From Physella acuta (lineage: Eukaryota > Mollusca > Gastropoda > Physidae): a stretch of DNA of 64,000 nucleotides. The DNA is taken from the NCBI RefSeq assembly GCF_028476545.1, contig NW_026732322.1:510001-574000 (forward strand), written 5' to 3'. Position 1 is the first letter of the stretch. Each line of letters starts with the position of its first letter. A program made the translations under genes and the position numbers. Positions 31,114 to 45,239 of the stretch are shown piece after piece. The notes below the pieces were generated by a model, which did not search any database, was not told where the DNA came from, and was given only the letters and a program-made list of their open reading frames with translations.

Positions 31114-32257
31114 AATACGAGTATTAACAATGGAGTGTTCAGCAAACGAAAACTCTCACAGATTAATATATAAACTTAATTATCAACATATGCAATAATC
31201 TAGGGTACTTTTAACGTTTAGCTTACCACTAATAAGCGATGCACTACTGTATCCGTCATCGGAAGGTAATGGTGGGAATTCTGATGTGCATAGTTCCGGT
31301 TGAGTTTCAGCTCTCTGTAGAGCAAGCCAACCTAATACCCTACTCTGAACCTTCGTAGTGGAAGTTTTTTCTTGAAAAATATTAGTTCTAATTTCTGGCT
31401 CAGTTTCCTGATCTCCGGAATGTGTGAAACCACTTGCGTTTCCAAAATCTTCTATTTGTAGCGTTTGATCTCCAGTATTTTGCTGAAAAAACACTGGTTC
31501 AATTTCCGATTCATTTCTTAAAGCAATTTCGTTAGACAAAGCTCTTGCATTTTCATGTTCATTAAAGTCTTCTTCAAAACATGCGACGGGATCTTTCGCT
31601 GAATTCAGGGGTTGCAATAGCTGTTCATTGACTTCACTAGGAAGAACACACAGAGTGTTTTTATCTGGTAATGTTCCAGTTGAACTGGGGTTTTTAGTCT
31701 TTCCTTCTCCAGTAGCTGTTTGTTCGTGAGTCTTGCCTACGCTAGTAGATTTGTGTTCTAGTTTCTTGCCGGCTCCAGTAGATGAGTGTTCGGAAGTCTT
31801 GCCAGCTCCAGTAGATGAGTGTTCGGAAGTCTTGCCAGCTCCAGTAGATGGGTGTTCGGAAGTCTTGCCAGCTCCAGTAGATGAGTGTTCGGAAGTCTTG
31901 CCAGCTCCAGTGGATGAGTGTTCGGAAGTCTTGCCAGCTCTGGTAGATGAGTGTTCGGAAGTCTTGCCAGCTCTGGTAGATAGGTGTTCGGAAGTCTTGC
32001 CAGCTCCAGCAGATGAGTGTTCGGAAGTCTTGCCAGCTCTGGTAGATGAGTGTTCGGAAGTCTTGCCAGCTCCAGTAGATGTGTGCTCTGGAGTCTTGCC
32101 TACGTCAGTAGATGTGTGTTCCGATGTCTTTCCTATATCACTAGATGTAGGTTCATCAGTTTTAACTCTAGAGCTCATAGAATCAAGTTGTTGTTCGGTT
32201 TTTGTTTCAGGCTTTATCTTTTCAGATGGCTCAATTTTACCAAGATTGGAAATATAA
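26071..32257 (-). CDS. SAMD9-like protein, copy A (one in-frame stop)
   Basis: I chain three exons: 32257-31227, 30961-26391 and 26148-26071 (stop TGA). The first ends in phase 1 and the second starts by completing GAT, so that join is sound. Domains in order on the giant exon: SAM-like (30945-30710), AlbA_2/Schlafen-like (NGTIYFGI, about 30600-30240), SIR2-like (EVVFDFDPSG, about 29870-29450), P-loop QPGAGGTT (29018-28995) with IVIMIDNEDEE as Walker B, TPR-like (about 27960-27800) and a C-terminal FFYLGFSFAGPKAYG segment. This is the SAMD9/SAMD9L layout; those human proteins are about 1590 residues and act in antiviral defence and translation control. The exon is open for 1523 codons except for a TAG at 28728-28730, where the homologous position in copy B is Q. 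It may be a new null allele, a sequencing error or a pseudogene. An ATG at 32298 could be an alternative first-exon start. Confidence 0.82.
31000..31110. repeat. (CA)n(TA)n compound microsatellite near an acceptor
   Basis: About 40 bases of CA repeat adjoin about 67 bases of TA. It lies in the intron about 35 bases upstream of the acceptor of the giant SAMD9-like exon. The Tyr-Ile and Cys-Val residues in the open frame running into the SAM domain come from this repeat and are not protein. Confidence 0.95.
31680..32145 (-). repeat. 33-bp coding minisatellite, 14 units of 11 residues
   Basis: The minus strand encodes fourteen units of consensus GKTSEHSSTGA. The six or seven central units are nearly identical; both edges are diverged (GKTPEHTSTGA; GKTHEQTATGE). 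It lies between the N-terminal part and the SAM domain of copy A and is probably a disordered, Ser/Thr-rich spacer whose length may vary between individuals. Confidence 0.93.
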
Positions 32258-32561
32258 CTAGGTAAAAAGTTAAGACAAATCCACAGATAAAAGTACATTT
32301 AAACATCTAAATTACGTATAATGAACTGTTTCGCAGATCGTGTGTGATCGCTTGTTCTTAAGTAACCGTAACCTAATCATAAACATAAGCCTAAATTAAA
32401 AACAAACTTTAAAACACCATGGAATTTAAGACGGTAATATTTTTATTTAGCATTCAACCATATTTGTTAAATTACAGTTTTTCATCTACTTTAGATTAAT
32501 ACTGACCGCAAACATAAAATATAAACAAAATATTAATGTAAAATACGCACAAAAGTCTTTT

Positions 32562-34385
<1,824 letters not shown>

Positions 34386-34944
34386 GTTTCAAACTGCTTA
34401 AAACTTTAATACCAAAAGAATAACGAATGTGAATGTTGTATTATCGTTTTATTGTACGGAGAAGCCATAGTTTTGCATTATATTTTTAAATGAAGCTTCT
34501 CCATTATCATTCCTCATTTGAAGTACAGAGGTTTCTAACTTATATACAATGTATTTTAAAAAAAGTTACTTTTATTAACTTAAGTAAGAAATATAATATC
34601 AGTGGAAGACAATAGTTGATTTTGCTGTTAAAATATTACAACGTTGGTATTTTTTAATATTTATTCTGAATCTTCTTTTTCGCTTTTTATGTAGAATAGA
34701 GTTAAGACCATTGCACATATAAGTAACTTCTTTAGCTTGGACCATCCTCACTTCACCAAACGAACAATGATACAATTTGATTTTTAAAATACTGATCGGT
34801 TTTATTGTATATCCTGGCAAATTCAATTTAGCGAAGAATCGATTGTTACCTATTTGTTGGAAATAATCACATAACCGTGTTCGTTGCAGTAGTATAATAC
34901 CCATGCGTCCACTTAGCTACATATAAGTTCCTGATTCACGTTGG

Positions 34945-35060
34945 AGAAAATAAGAGGGAAGGTGATAGTGAGGACAACACTATCACTTCATAAGCCGAAG
35001 TAATAGAAACAGGTAAAATCTACGTCACCTACCCATTAAGCGTCAGGTTCGAAAAGACTT
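34945..35060 (-). repeat. Interspersed SINE-like repeat, copy 6
   Basis: Reverse copy: ACACTATCACTTCATAAGCC, GAAACAGGTAAAATCTACGT, then CACCTACCCATTAAGCGTC on the plus strand. Confidence 0.65.
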
Positions 35061-35639
35061 CACTTTTTAAGGAGTATGATGAATGTAAACTAGAATCCAA
35101 TATTTCGAATATAATTTTATTGTTACCTGTACTACTTATTAAACAGCTAATTTCTTACATTATAAAGACTTAAATTAAAGTCGAATCAGCAATCTGTAGA
35201 TTTCGAACATAAATATAGAACAATGTATATAGGCCTATAGGAGATAGAAATTTTGGAAATTTAATTTACACTTGTAGATTGAATGAAAGTAACTATGTTG
35301 ATGAATGGAGCCGAAAGATTGACTTTTTCTTTCTCGAATGCAGAGTATAGTGAAAGTATTGTAATCGTCCACAAACATTAAATGAGACTTCAACCGTTTT
35401 CAACGTTTTACACCGCCCCACTTAAACTAAAAGTGCCGTCTCCATTACTTTTTAACGCAATTTCCATACTGGCAATTGCGATTATTAACTCGTATAGGGA
35501 TGGATGTGTGTCCGCGCTTTAAGTCGTATCTCCTCCTCAACGAAGCAATATCGAGGACTAGTTCCAAAAGCAAATATGTTAAGCAAGTTCCGAGGATGAT
35601 TGTGGGCCAAAAAAATTCCCGGAATTTCTTTCCTGGATC

Positions 35640-35910
35640 TCCCGGAAAAGCCAAAAAACCTTTTTAAAAATGCAGTTTTTGGCCCATATCTCGGCAACGA
35701 GACCACTTAGCGACTTGAATCATTTACCAATCGATTCCTGCCATAATTTAGAACAATATTGCCGAAGAAAGTTTTCAAAGATATCCTTTCGTTCGGTCAC
35801 AAAAAATTAGTTAAGGAAATTGCGCTGAAATTGTCACTAGACTTTTTATTAACTTGTTTATAAAATTTACGAGAAAATTTAGGGGAGATCACTTCCGCTT
35901 TATTTTAATA
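35640..35910. repeat. Interspersed repeat shared with 54.4-54.9 kb
   Basis: Phrases such as TTTGGCCCATATCTCGGCAA and GAGAAAATTTAGGGGAGATC recur in diverged form at 54430-54930 (GAGAAAGTTTAGGGGAGATT). I cannot assign a family. Confidence 0.5.
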
Positions 35911-36838
35911 TATGTGTAAACTCCTGTATGTTGAAATATATTCTGGTGCTGACAATTGTAACCGATATTAATTTAATTTAATTTTTCATTTAAAGATTCT
36001 TACTGAATTCCAAATTTTATATAGGCCTATAAAAAAAGGTATTGGGTGAGATTCTATCACATTTGTATTCTTTAGCCTTTAGTTCTCTTTACTGTTATAC
36101 AAGATAGAGCCCAACTGATCAACACACGCTTAAGCGGTGATTGAAATAGGTCTGTGTTTACTGTTGTAAATCTGTATCAGTCCTCACAAGCAGATGATGA
36201 AAACTAATACCAAAGCGAACACGCAAGGCAAACAGACGCTGTAAATTGTATGTCTTAGGCAACAAAAAAAAAAAAGAAGCAAATAATAATATAGCCGGCA
36301 ACTTTAGCCTTTTCGTCTTACAGTTGAAAAGAGTAGCAACACTACAGGAAAAAGTAGAAACAACGCTAACAGCAGTGCTGTGTGACATAGCTACTTACCA
36401 CCCATACAAGGATATAACATAATATTAAAAAAAAACAAAAAAAACAACCACCCCATTCTTTTCTTGTTGCGTATGTGCAGTATACCTTTTCGGCTGTCAC
36501 CCTCGTAGTTCTCAACATTTTAACATCTTATTACATATTCTAAATCTGTGTTAATGGAATGCTTGAATAAAAGTATTGCTTGCACTCTAAGTCATATGGG
36601 CCCTCCACCCGTCTCGCTTGACTGACCTTCTTGTGACGCACAGCCGTGACGTCGATTTTGAACTTTGACCTTTTCCTGCTGTTAAAAATAGCACGCAGCC
36701 TTTCGGTGTTGCAGAGGGTTTTTTTGTCACACACACACTTGTCACAAGGTGTTAGTGTGTAATTTTTGTACCAATTATATATTTTATTTATTATAATAAA
36801 ACGGCAGTAAGAATACATTTTTGTTCTTTCAAGTATAA

Positions 36839-36842
<4 letters not shown>

Positions 36843-36912
<70 letters not shown>
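36843..36912. repeat. (TA)n microsatellite
   Basis: About 70 bases of perfect TA repeat in intergenic sequence. Confidence 0.95.
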
Positions 36913-36914
<2 letters not shown>

Positions 36915-39185
36915 CGTATATCAACTTGGACGCTTACCTTTTCAACTATATTGTCTCAGTGTAAAGGAACGAAATTAGCATGAAATAAATCTCGACTCCT
37001 GATGTGCATGTCGGTACAGAACAAATCACCCGTGTAGTGCCTGCATATCAGCACGTTGTAACCTGTGTACTGCCAACGTTTCCACAACACAGCAGCAGGT
37101 GTCAATACTCTCTGGAACCTGCCGTCTCACGTGAGATGACATCGATCGGGTTCCGGGTATTCCCTGGAAAGTTTAGTTTCAGTTTCTGCCGTGGCACACG
37201 ACTTGAATTGTCATTGGTGTGTAACTACAACAGTCAAGCAGAGGGCGGGAGCTAATGTACACTTGTTTTTGTCTTGCTATTTTAAAATATATCTAAAATA
37301 TATTTAAAGTACAGTATATAGGTCCTATTTAAAGTATACATAACGTATATTTAAAGTATGTTTAAAATACAATTAAACTATGTCTAAAGTATATTTAAAG
37401 TAGTTTAACACTAAATGAATAGCCTGTGACTGACATTTTACTTTTTACATTATTTGATGTTGAGCAATTGTAAAAGTCAGCAAAAGCCATTTACGTTAAC
37501 TTATCAATTTATAATGGTTATGACCGAGTTTACGAGATTACCTCAATCAATTCTGTTGACATTGATAAAAATCGTGTTGTATGCCCTACTTTAGATTTTG
37601 CAATCAAAGTAGCCGTAAAATCATAAAAAAACAACTTAAACCCGAAAACAATTCAGACATTTAATATTTTTAGAACCAATGCTACAAAAGTTGCAAATTC
37701 AGAGAACTTGAAAATACTTTTCTTTTGTTTAAGTCAACATTTCTATCTCCATGAAGCTTTGTTTTAATTTCATAAGACAATCATTGATTGTCTCTACAGA
37801 AGCTCCGTGATCACTATTCCAAAAACACCATTTCACTGTAATTTGTTCTCAAAATTTTGCGATAAAGTTTTTAAATAAAATTATTGTTTTTTAAACCACA
37901 AGACCTACTTCTAACATCTTTGTTTTCATTTTCTATGATAAAAATACCAGTAAATTGTGTTTAGATTTTTTTAAAAATTCGTTGTTACAAAAAATACTAA
38001 AAACATTAATTAAATACGCTCAATCTTTGGTAAAGTCCAACGAAAATCAAACATTCAGATTTTTATAACAAAATTTTTTCAATAATATCGTGTATGACTT
38101 TTTAGATATTTAATTATGGGTTTCACAAATAATATAGGTTGTGTACATTGTCTCATAAAGGTAGAATTTTGTGTACACCACTCTGTAGTGTGTGTAACCG
38201 TATTATAAATAACAAGAACATGTTTTTTGTGATGATGTAAGGACGCGAAATGAAAAATTACGCACTTTTACGCATTTTGTTTTAAATCGAGCTTTTATGG
38301 CCGTTAACATTAAGAAGAAATGACCACATGTACATTGTAGTATAATAAAATAATTTTCCAAGAAATATGACAAAATAAAAGTGTTAGTATAATTTGCGCA
38401 TTTTTCTGTTTGCGCAATTTTCTGAGAACCGTTTTTTTTTTACCTTACTCTGTTAGGAAAGCGATTTAATATTAGAATTATTTTTAATAGCTGCCAACGA
38501 TTGTACTTTCTTGAGATAGATCTGTCATTGCTTAAGGAGAAGAGTCAAGTCACATGAAATAAAGTTATGAAGTACCCCCAACAATCTGTTTCACAATACT
38601 AGCCTTAATTTTGTTTTCTAACGTTTATTTTTTTAAATGTCAGTAAAGTTATAAATTTTAATTAGTTTTTAGTCAAAATCAGGTAATGTTCAATCAGCCT
38701 CACCTTTTACTAATAAACAACTATATAATATCTAGGTCTATAAATTTAAAATATGTTTGGCAGTTAGATAGGTAGACAAACAGAATATTGCTCACAAAAA
38801 TTGTTGTCCAAACGTGTTGTTTTATTTAGCACAGGTGTTGATCAGTAGGAGCCATTTTACTTCTAATGAAAATACTTCCATACGGTTTTTAAAGGTAAAT
38901 GGTAAGCATAATGTGACTGTGATCGTTGTTGTTTCATCTAATACAACATACTAAATCTTCAGGTTGGATGCTTATTTATTTCCCTTCACTTGCGCACTCG
39001 ATTAAACACATAAAAAACATCATATATTTGCAGTATTTGCGTAATGCTAATAATTTACAAATAAATACATGGTTTTCTTAAAACAGTCAAGTAATTGGTA
39101 ATAAGCAAAAACAATTACTTTGAGAAATTAAATAGCCTATACATTATTAATTAAATTGTAATGAATTATTATTAACTGACACAAC

Positions 39186-39191
39186 TTTATT
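39186..39191 (-). terminator. Poly(A) signal of the BTB gene
   Basis: TTTATT on the plus strand is AATAAA on the coding strand, about 42 bases beyond the stop at 39233. Confidence 0.55.
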
Positions 39192-39232
39192 TATAAAGTA
39201 AAATGTTGAAAATCATCAACTACTTAAGCATA

Positions 39233-41179
39233 TTACTTAATAACTTTTGGTGTACAGCCCGATTTTAGAAGAACAGCAGGTATAAAATTTGAGCAGGAAC
39301 CATCTCTTCCCCAATAGCGAATAGATAGAAATATATTGCCCAGTTCGTATTCTGTTGAATCATCGGTATCATTCTCAGGATTTTCACCAAACAAAACCAA
39401 AATGTTACCATGGACAACAGCTCCGTACATGACTTTTTTGATGCTCCACAGTTTGGCCACATGAGTAAACGTAATCTTTTCATTGACATTATTTCTTACA
39501 GACCACAAGCTACCATTTGTCTGGAGTACAAAGTGGTTGTCGTCGTTACGAAAACTGATGATGTTTTCAGCTGATCCCTCGAGGTTGTTCAGTCTTGTCC
39601 AGCTCTTGGCCTGAAGGTCTAACATATGGACGGCTGTTTCATCGATGTCATTGACATTTTCAGTACAAAAGATGAGCATATAAATTTGGTAGCTCATAAC
39701 ATGTTTTATAACATTTTCTTTTGGAACTTGAATAAAGTGTTCTAGTTTCGGAATCCTCCTTTTAGGACTCAGTCTATATATTATATTTTCAATGACGTTT
39801 GTAACGTATATGTGGTTGTCATTGCTTGCTAAAAGCAGATCTTTTCCAGGCATCTCCGCTATCTCTGCCCACGAGTTATCATAGTAAAGAAACATTTTAC
39901 TTTTATTTTGAGAGGCTGACTGTACACCAGTTGCAAAAAGTTCGTTGTCGAACACAACTAGCTGGACGTTTCGTTTTAACGATTCACACTTGTTCAGCGT
40001 ATACCACTTTTCATCATCAGGATCTATACAATCTAATGACCCACAACTGCTAAAACAGCCATAGTTGCCATATTCGTAACACTCTCTGTATCTGCCGGTC
40101 GTTGGCCACTGTCCGTGACGAAAATAAGTTGTCTCGTTTAAAATTGCAGAAACAATCTCTTGCTTTGCTTCGTCAATGAGCTTAATGAGCGGATGTTCTA
40201 AGACTTGCACTAGCAAAGATGGGCTTATTAAAGAGATTCTGACAGTTCTTAATAATTCTCTTAGTCTCTTGAGTCTATCATCATTACATACATTTTTATA
40301 TACAATGTTTGAATTTTGAGAATTCATTATACTATCTGGTTGCATATACGTCTGAATATCACCTTTTTCTGATTTAGTGGCTTCACTATTCTCTTTTAAG
40401 TCTCCTTGTTCATTTTCTACATTACCATTACTTTCATTTACGGCTTTTTCAATGTCTCCCAAACCCTTTTGATGTATAGTGTCCTGTGGAATACTAGCCG
40501 GATCTTTGACTGGTTCTGAATTTATTTCATCCCTTTTCCCTTCATCTCCGATGTTAACTATGTCAGGTTTATGTGCAATAGGATTGTATTCAGTCCATTT
40601 TATAACACTCTGTAGCACATTATACTCGGAGCTACTTTTAAGCGTAGGCTTTTCAACCAAATCTTGAAATTCTTTAAACGAAAGTTCAAAAACTGGTTTT
40701 GTTTCTGAAATAGCATCAAAGTTCTCAAGCATAAACGTATTAAGTGGGACGCTTACCGATCTAGCATTCAAAAGTTTAGCAATAGAGTATATTTCTTCAA
40801 AGTTATCCAGCTTTAGATTATTGACTGCGAATGTTTCACACATATTTAAGAAAAATCCGATTTGAAGCATGTGTACAGCGTGCCAGATTTCTATGAAGTT
40901 GTCAAGACTCAACACGTCTTCACCGGTGTACAAAGTTTTCAGGATTAACTGAAAGGTGGAGGCTGATATATCTTGTAGAACTACACGTCCCTCGTTGGCT
41001 TCTTTCATTCCAGATCTCAGAAGTCCGAGAAAAAATGACGAACACGCTCCAAGAATGACGCGATGACATTTAATAGAAACGTCATCGATTTGAACTGTAA
41101 AGTCACACAGTTCTTCATCCATCCATAGTTTGTTAAGACATTTAAAATATCCATTACTAAGCAGTTCACAAACTGGCAT
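39233..41179 (-). CDS. Intronless BTB-BACK-Kelch-like protein
   Basis: One uninterrupted frame of 648 residues starts MPVCELLSNG. Residues about 20-125 are a BTB domain (DFTVQIDDVSIKCHRVILGA, SSFFLGLLRSGMKEA). Residues 126-200 begin BACK (NLKLDNFEEIYSIAKLL, VLQSVIKWTEYNP). Residues 201-302 are an acidic, Asn/Glu/Lys-rich insert without homology I know. Residues 303-345 finish BACK (LRELLRTVRISLISPSLL). Residues 350-640 look like a worn Kelch propeller (WAEIAEMPGKD, SWTRLNNL) without clear double-Gly repeats. Most such proteins are substrate adaptors for cullin-3 ubiquitin ligases. Lack of introns suggests retrogene origin, which is common in this family. It lies between the two SAMD9-like genes on the same strand. 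Confidence 0.85.
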   Translation of the reverse strand: MPVCELLSNGYFKCLNKLWMDEELCDFTVQIDDVSIKCHRVILGACSSFFLGLLRSGMKEANEGRVVLQDISASTFQLILKTLYTGEDVLSLDNFIEIWHAVHMLQIGFFLNMCETFAVNNLKLDNFEEIYSIAKLLNARSVSVPLNTFMLENFDAISETKPVFELSFKEFQDLVEKPTLKSSSEYNVLQSVIKWTEYNPIAHKPDIVNIGDEGKRDEINSEPVKDPASIPQDTIHQKGLGDIEKAVNESNGNVENEQGDLKENSEATKSEKGDIQTYMQPDSIMNSQNSNIVYKNVCNDDRLKRLRELLRTVRISLISPSLLVQVLEHPLIKLIDEAKQEIVSAILNETTYFRHGQWPTTGRYRECYEYGNYGCFSSCGSLDCIDPDDEKWYTLNKCESLKRNVQLVVFDNELFATGVQSASQNKSKMFLYYDNSWAEIAEMPGKDLLLASNDNHIYVTNVIENIIYRLSPKRRIPKLEHFIQVPKENVIKHVMSYQIYMLIFCTENVNDIDETAVHMLDLQAKSWTRLNNLEGSAENIISFRNDDNHFVLQTNGSLWSVRNNVNEKITFTHVAKLWSIKKVMYGAVVHGNILVLFGENPENDTDDSTEYELGNIFLSIRYWGRDGSCSNFIPAVLLKSGCTPKVIK

Positions 41180-41189
41180 TGTTTACAGC

Positions 41190-42956
41190 TGTGTATAAGA
41201 GTGTGAAAGCAGTTTCAAAGTTGACTCGTTTCTCATATATTGTGACTGAAAATTGAAAAACTTGCAATTTAAGTTAAACAATAAAATAAAGTATAAAAGT
41301 CTATTCGCTGCCACAGAAAAGCATATTGTCTAAAAATGTATATCTCAAGGTTCCACCGTAAAGTTAAAATGGCAGAGCTAAATAAGGAAAAAGGGAGTGA
41401 CGTCACGCTTTTGTCATATTTAAAAAAAAAATATTACAAGACCTAAACTTACAAATTTCTACAAACTCCAATTAGTTGCGATCATAATTATATAATTTTA
41501 TTGGTTAAAAAAAACAAAGAACTGTTTAAAAAAGATTTCGCAAAACTTTACTTTTGGATGCAGTGTTTCTTTCTGAGTTTTCCCCCTTGACCACCCCCCA
41601 CCCCCCCCCCCCCCCCCCCAACATCCGAAAGAGATGTCTGGAAGAAGCTCTACTTGGATGTATTGTTTTTGCTACGCATGTAAATAAAATTTATAGCGAA
41701 GTATGCTTTTTAATATATTTTTACATAAGAAAGTTTTATTTAATAACATTAACACATTAATCATGCGAATAGAAAATAATAAGGGAAACTACTCTTGTAT
41801 CTTAATTGGCTCAAGCATCGTTGTTTGGCTCAAGCATCGTTGTTTATCGCTAACATTTTCGCGTAATTTAGCCCTCGATGGCGATTCAATACACTTTTAA
41901 AAAAACTGAAATCATATTCTAAAGCTGATAAACGTATAAAGCTAAAACAAAGCAATGGGCCTTCTATATCTAAATTCGAAATTGTTAGCTAGATCTAGAT
42001 CTAGGTAGTAGCCCGTAGTAGGCCTAGTAACTTACCTGTTAATATACCCGATAATAAGTATTTAATTAATTCATTAATTAGCAAACTAATGAATAAAATC
42101 ATTAACACAACAGAAAAATAGAAAAATTTAGCGCACTTGGGACTTATGACTAGCTTCGATTTTGAATAGTGCGAATAAAAGACTTAGCATTACCACTGAA
42201 TCTACACTAGACCTACTACTAGATTATTATTTGTGGTTAAAATAGTAGGCCTATAGTTTGGATACACTGATAATGCATAGTCGAGATCAATGGAGACAAG
42301 CGAGTTGACGAGATTCCTTCCATCAAGCCTAAGTTATAACCGGATGTTTCACTTTCGTAAGACAAATATTGATTGGCTGTACAGTAACTTAGCGATCGAT
42401 AACTATTTGTTTACAAAACTTTGCAGATCAAGTTTTTAAATAACAATGCAAATTTAAAACCCCATGACCTAGTTTTCTATTTTTAGCTTACAATGTGTAC
42501 AATAAAATTATGTCGGCCTATCCAATAGCAGGATGCCATTGTTTATGTCGCCATTACACGTGAAAACCAAATTGTTTTTGCTTTTTTTTTAATTTTTATT
42601 TAGTTACCGAAAATATTAAAAACATCAAAAACGTCCAATCTTTAGTAAAGTCCGAAAAAAACCAGACAGACAGGATTTTATAACCATATTAATTGTAACT
42701 ACGCCGTGCAAGATTTTTAAATTAATTTATGCACCTCTCAAATACCTTTGAGACTTTTCTCGCTTGTGTCCATTAGAATCGAAGTCATAGATATAATAGT
42801 ATAATAATAGATAAGAATCAGATAATCATGGATTTATAATTATATTAAATAATTATAATATTAAGGTAATCTATCGTTTTAGTGTAATCAATTCGGCTGC
42901 AGTAGTAATATGCGGGAGAGGTAACTGATGAATATATTTGTTTAAATAAGTTTATT
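41190..42956. other. Intergenic stretch, nothing recognised
   Basis: This is A+T-rich sequence upstream of the BTB gene with a C run near 41594-41620 and one CTAGATCTAGATCTAG cluster near 41990. I see no coding or TIR structure. Confidence 0.6.
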
Positions 42957-42959
42957 TAA

Positions 42960-43347
42960 GGGGTCATCCATAAATGACGTCACGCTTTTTTTGACGATTT
43001 TTACCTCCCCCCCTCCCCTCCGTCACACGTCGTCACAAAAAGCCAGACCCCCCCTAAAATGACGTCACACTTCAACCTACAACCCCCCTCAAAATTGCAG
43101 TTGAATTTTTTAAAAACATCGATATTTTTCCAAAATCTTGTCTAAACTATTACAATTTATTAAAACAGTTATCTAAAACGCGAAATAACGTCTAAAATTC
43201 GTTTTCTAACATTGCTTTTTTATAATGCAAAAATGTGACGTCGCAACATCTGACCCCCCCCCCCCCCCTCCCCCTCATCACACATCGTCACAAAATTACG
43301 GACCCCCCCTCCCCCCTACGAGTGTGACGTCATTTATGGATGACCCC
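42960..43347. mobile_element. MITE, Harbinger-like, copy 1
   Basis: The ends GGGGTCATCCATAAATGACG (continuing TCAC) are perfect inverted repeats of about 24 bp. TAA flanks both sides (42957-42959 and 43348-43350), fitting the 3-bp TWA duplication of PIF/Harbinger elements. The inside is C-rich next to each end and has no gene. A second copy lies at 46960-47386. Confidence 0.82.
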
Positions 43348-45239
43348 TAAGTCAAATTTTACAAAATATAACAGATAATGGATTTAAAATAACAATCAGT
43401 GACCAAAACAATTTAAAATTTAAAATTTCCAAATAAAATTTAGAGTAGCTTCCCTTGATTCAATGTCTATGCGTATGTATATTGTGTTGACTTTGTTGTT
43501 TAATTTACATAGCTGTCTTGTTTAATATGAGAAGGACAGAGGGCCGTCTTCTTATCTTTAATTTCAATTGAAATGAAGGCTATGTATGTATGTACATCCA
43601 AGATCTCAAAAACTTTTGGGAGGTCCAACATTATTAAACTCTTTTGTACTGATGAACTTGTCAATTATTAGGTCATCCATGTCCCTCATACATGACGTTG
43701 GACTCAAAACATGGGACGGAATAAAATATTTAAAAAAAAAATGATGGAGAATATATTCGTTTTCGTTAGAAATTGTGATTAAGGGTTCGAGTATAGAATC
43801 TAGTAGAACTGCGATGTGATATTAAATCATCATCTTGCTTTTAGTGACGATTGGGGGAAAGAGAATTCATCGGGAAAAGTATGACGTCATTTATGGGCGA
43901 TCCATTTAAGCCTAGTTGCTTATTTTGTCTGTAGACGTTAGTCTTAGGCCTACACTTTTTCTGAATTAAGATTATTATAGGTTTCAATTTTTAATTAGTT
44001 ACACTTGAATACTACATGGTTTTTTTTCTTTGCCTTCTGCTTTCATCAGTTTTTGATTTGTTCAATAGTCGATGATTACCCCTCCCCACCATCCATTATT
44101 ACAAAAACAAAAAAACACCCACTATACAGGGTTCCTACACCAAAGTGAACTTGAAATTCCAGGAGAATTCCAGGAGTTTTCCAGGAGAAAAACCAAAATT
44201 CCAGGACATAATTTAACCTATTAAAAAGCAACAACGACTCAACCCCGCGCTGAATGGAAGGGAGTTTAATATTTCTTAAATAGGAAGTGGACTTTATAAA
44301 ATGCTATGTAGCAAAGCATTTGTAATTTTTAAAAGTAACTGTTTCTAAACCATTTAGTTTAGTTAAAGTAGATTCAATTTTGCACCCCACCCCTCCCATT
44401 TATAAATTGTTATTTATAAAATTGCTATCTCTCCTTTCTCTCCCCCCCCCCCCTTTGGAAAATTTGGTGGCACTTTTAACCAGACACTATCCTGTAACAA
44501 TTTTTATCTTTGTACTACACAATTGAGGTAGAGAAAAGTTGAATCAGTGTGTAGTCTTGTAGCAGTTTATTTTCTTAACTTTGACTGTGTATAATTCAAT
44601 ACTTCAGCATAAATGAGCTTTTTGTAAACAAAATTTGTATCCCTTTTCATCAGGGTGCCCCCCCCCCCCACTTATGCCAATGAGTAGTTAAATATATAAA
44701 TGTGACACTTTTCTTAAACTACTCACTGTCCATAAATTAAGCCTGTTTATAAACCCCCCTCCCCAGCACCAGTTCTAAGGCCTGTGGTCACAAATTGATC
44801 TCATAAATTTCCCACCCTCCCTTATCACAAAAGAAATAAATTATACAGAGATGTAAACAGACTATTGAAAATAACAGTTATTCTTTATTATCCCACCCAC
44901 CCACCCCCCAAAAAAAAGTAAAATTTCACAACTTTAAAAATACTAGAAAACAATTTCAGCAATAAACTAATTTAAAATGTTAATCAATTATATGTTTGCA
45001 CTTTTGTTTTCAATTCAATGATTCCTGAAATAGTGTGAGTAAATTCACTTAGTAAAATAATTATAAATTAATTTAGATGTTTGCTACTGAGAAACATATT
45101 GAGCCTAGCAATCATAGCTATATCCCAGTGTCAAGTGACATAACCCCTCACCAATGTCATCATCCATACTAACAATGTCAATTATAAACAAACAGAACAG
45201 CTGAAACCATGTCTTGTCTTTTAAAAATGGACATGGCAT

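Larger units (their letters stand above)
34386..39232. other. Intergenic stretch upstream of the CARD exons
   Basis: No gene is recognised in this 4.8 kb. It holds a minus-strand SINE-like copy (34945-35060), a repeat shared with 54.4-54.9 kb (about 35640-35910) and a (TA)n tract (36843-36912). From 37260 to 39180 I see only plain A+T-rich sequence. Confidence 0.6.

Noticed and set aside
31050-31145. N-terminal Tyr-Ile and Cys-Val run joined to the SAM domain frame
   Set aside because: It is a (TA)n(CA)n tract in the intron. The exon starts at 30961 after a TTGATTACAG acceptor whose phase fits the upstream exon.
31733-32257. Plus-strand 174-residue frame (VDECSEVLPAP repeats)
   Set aside because: It is the antisense of the 33-bp coding repeat; the minus strand has consistent splice phases on the downstream side and fits the gene.
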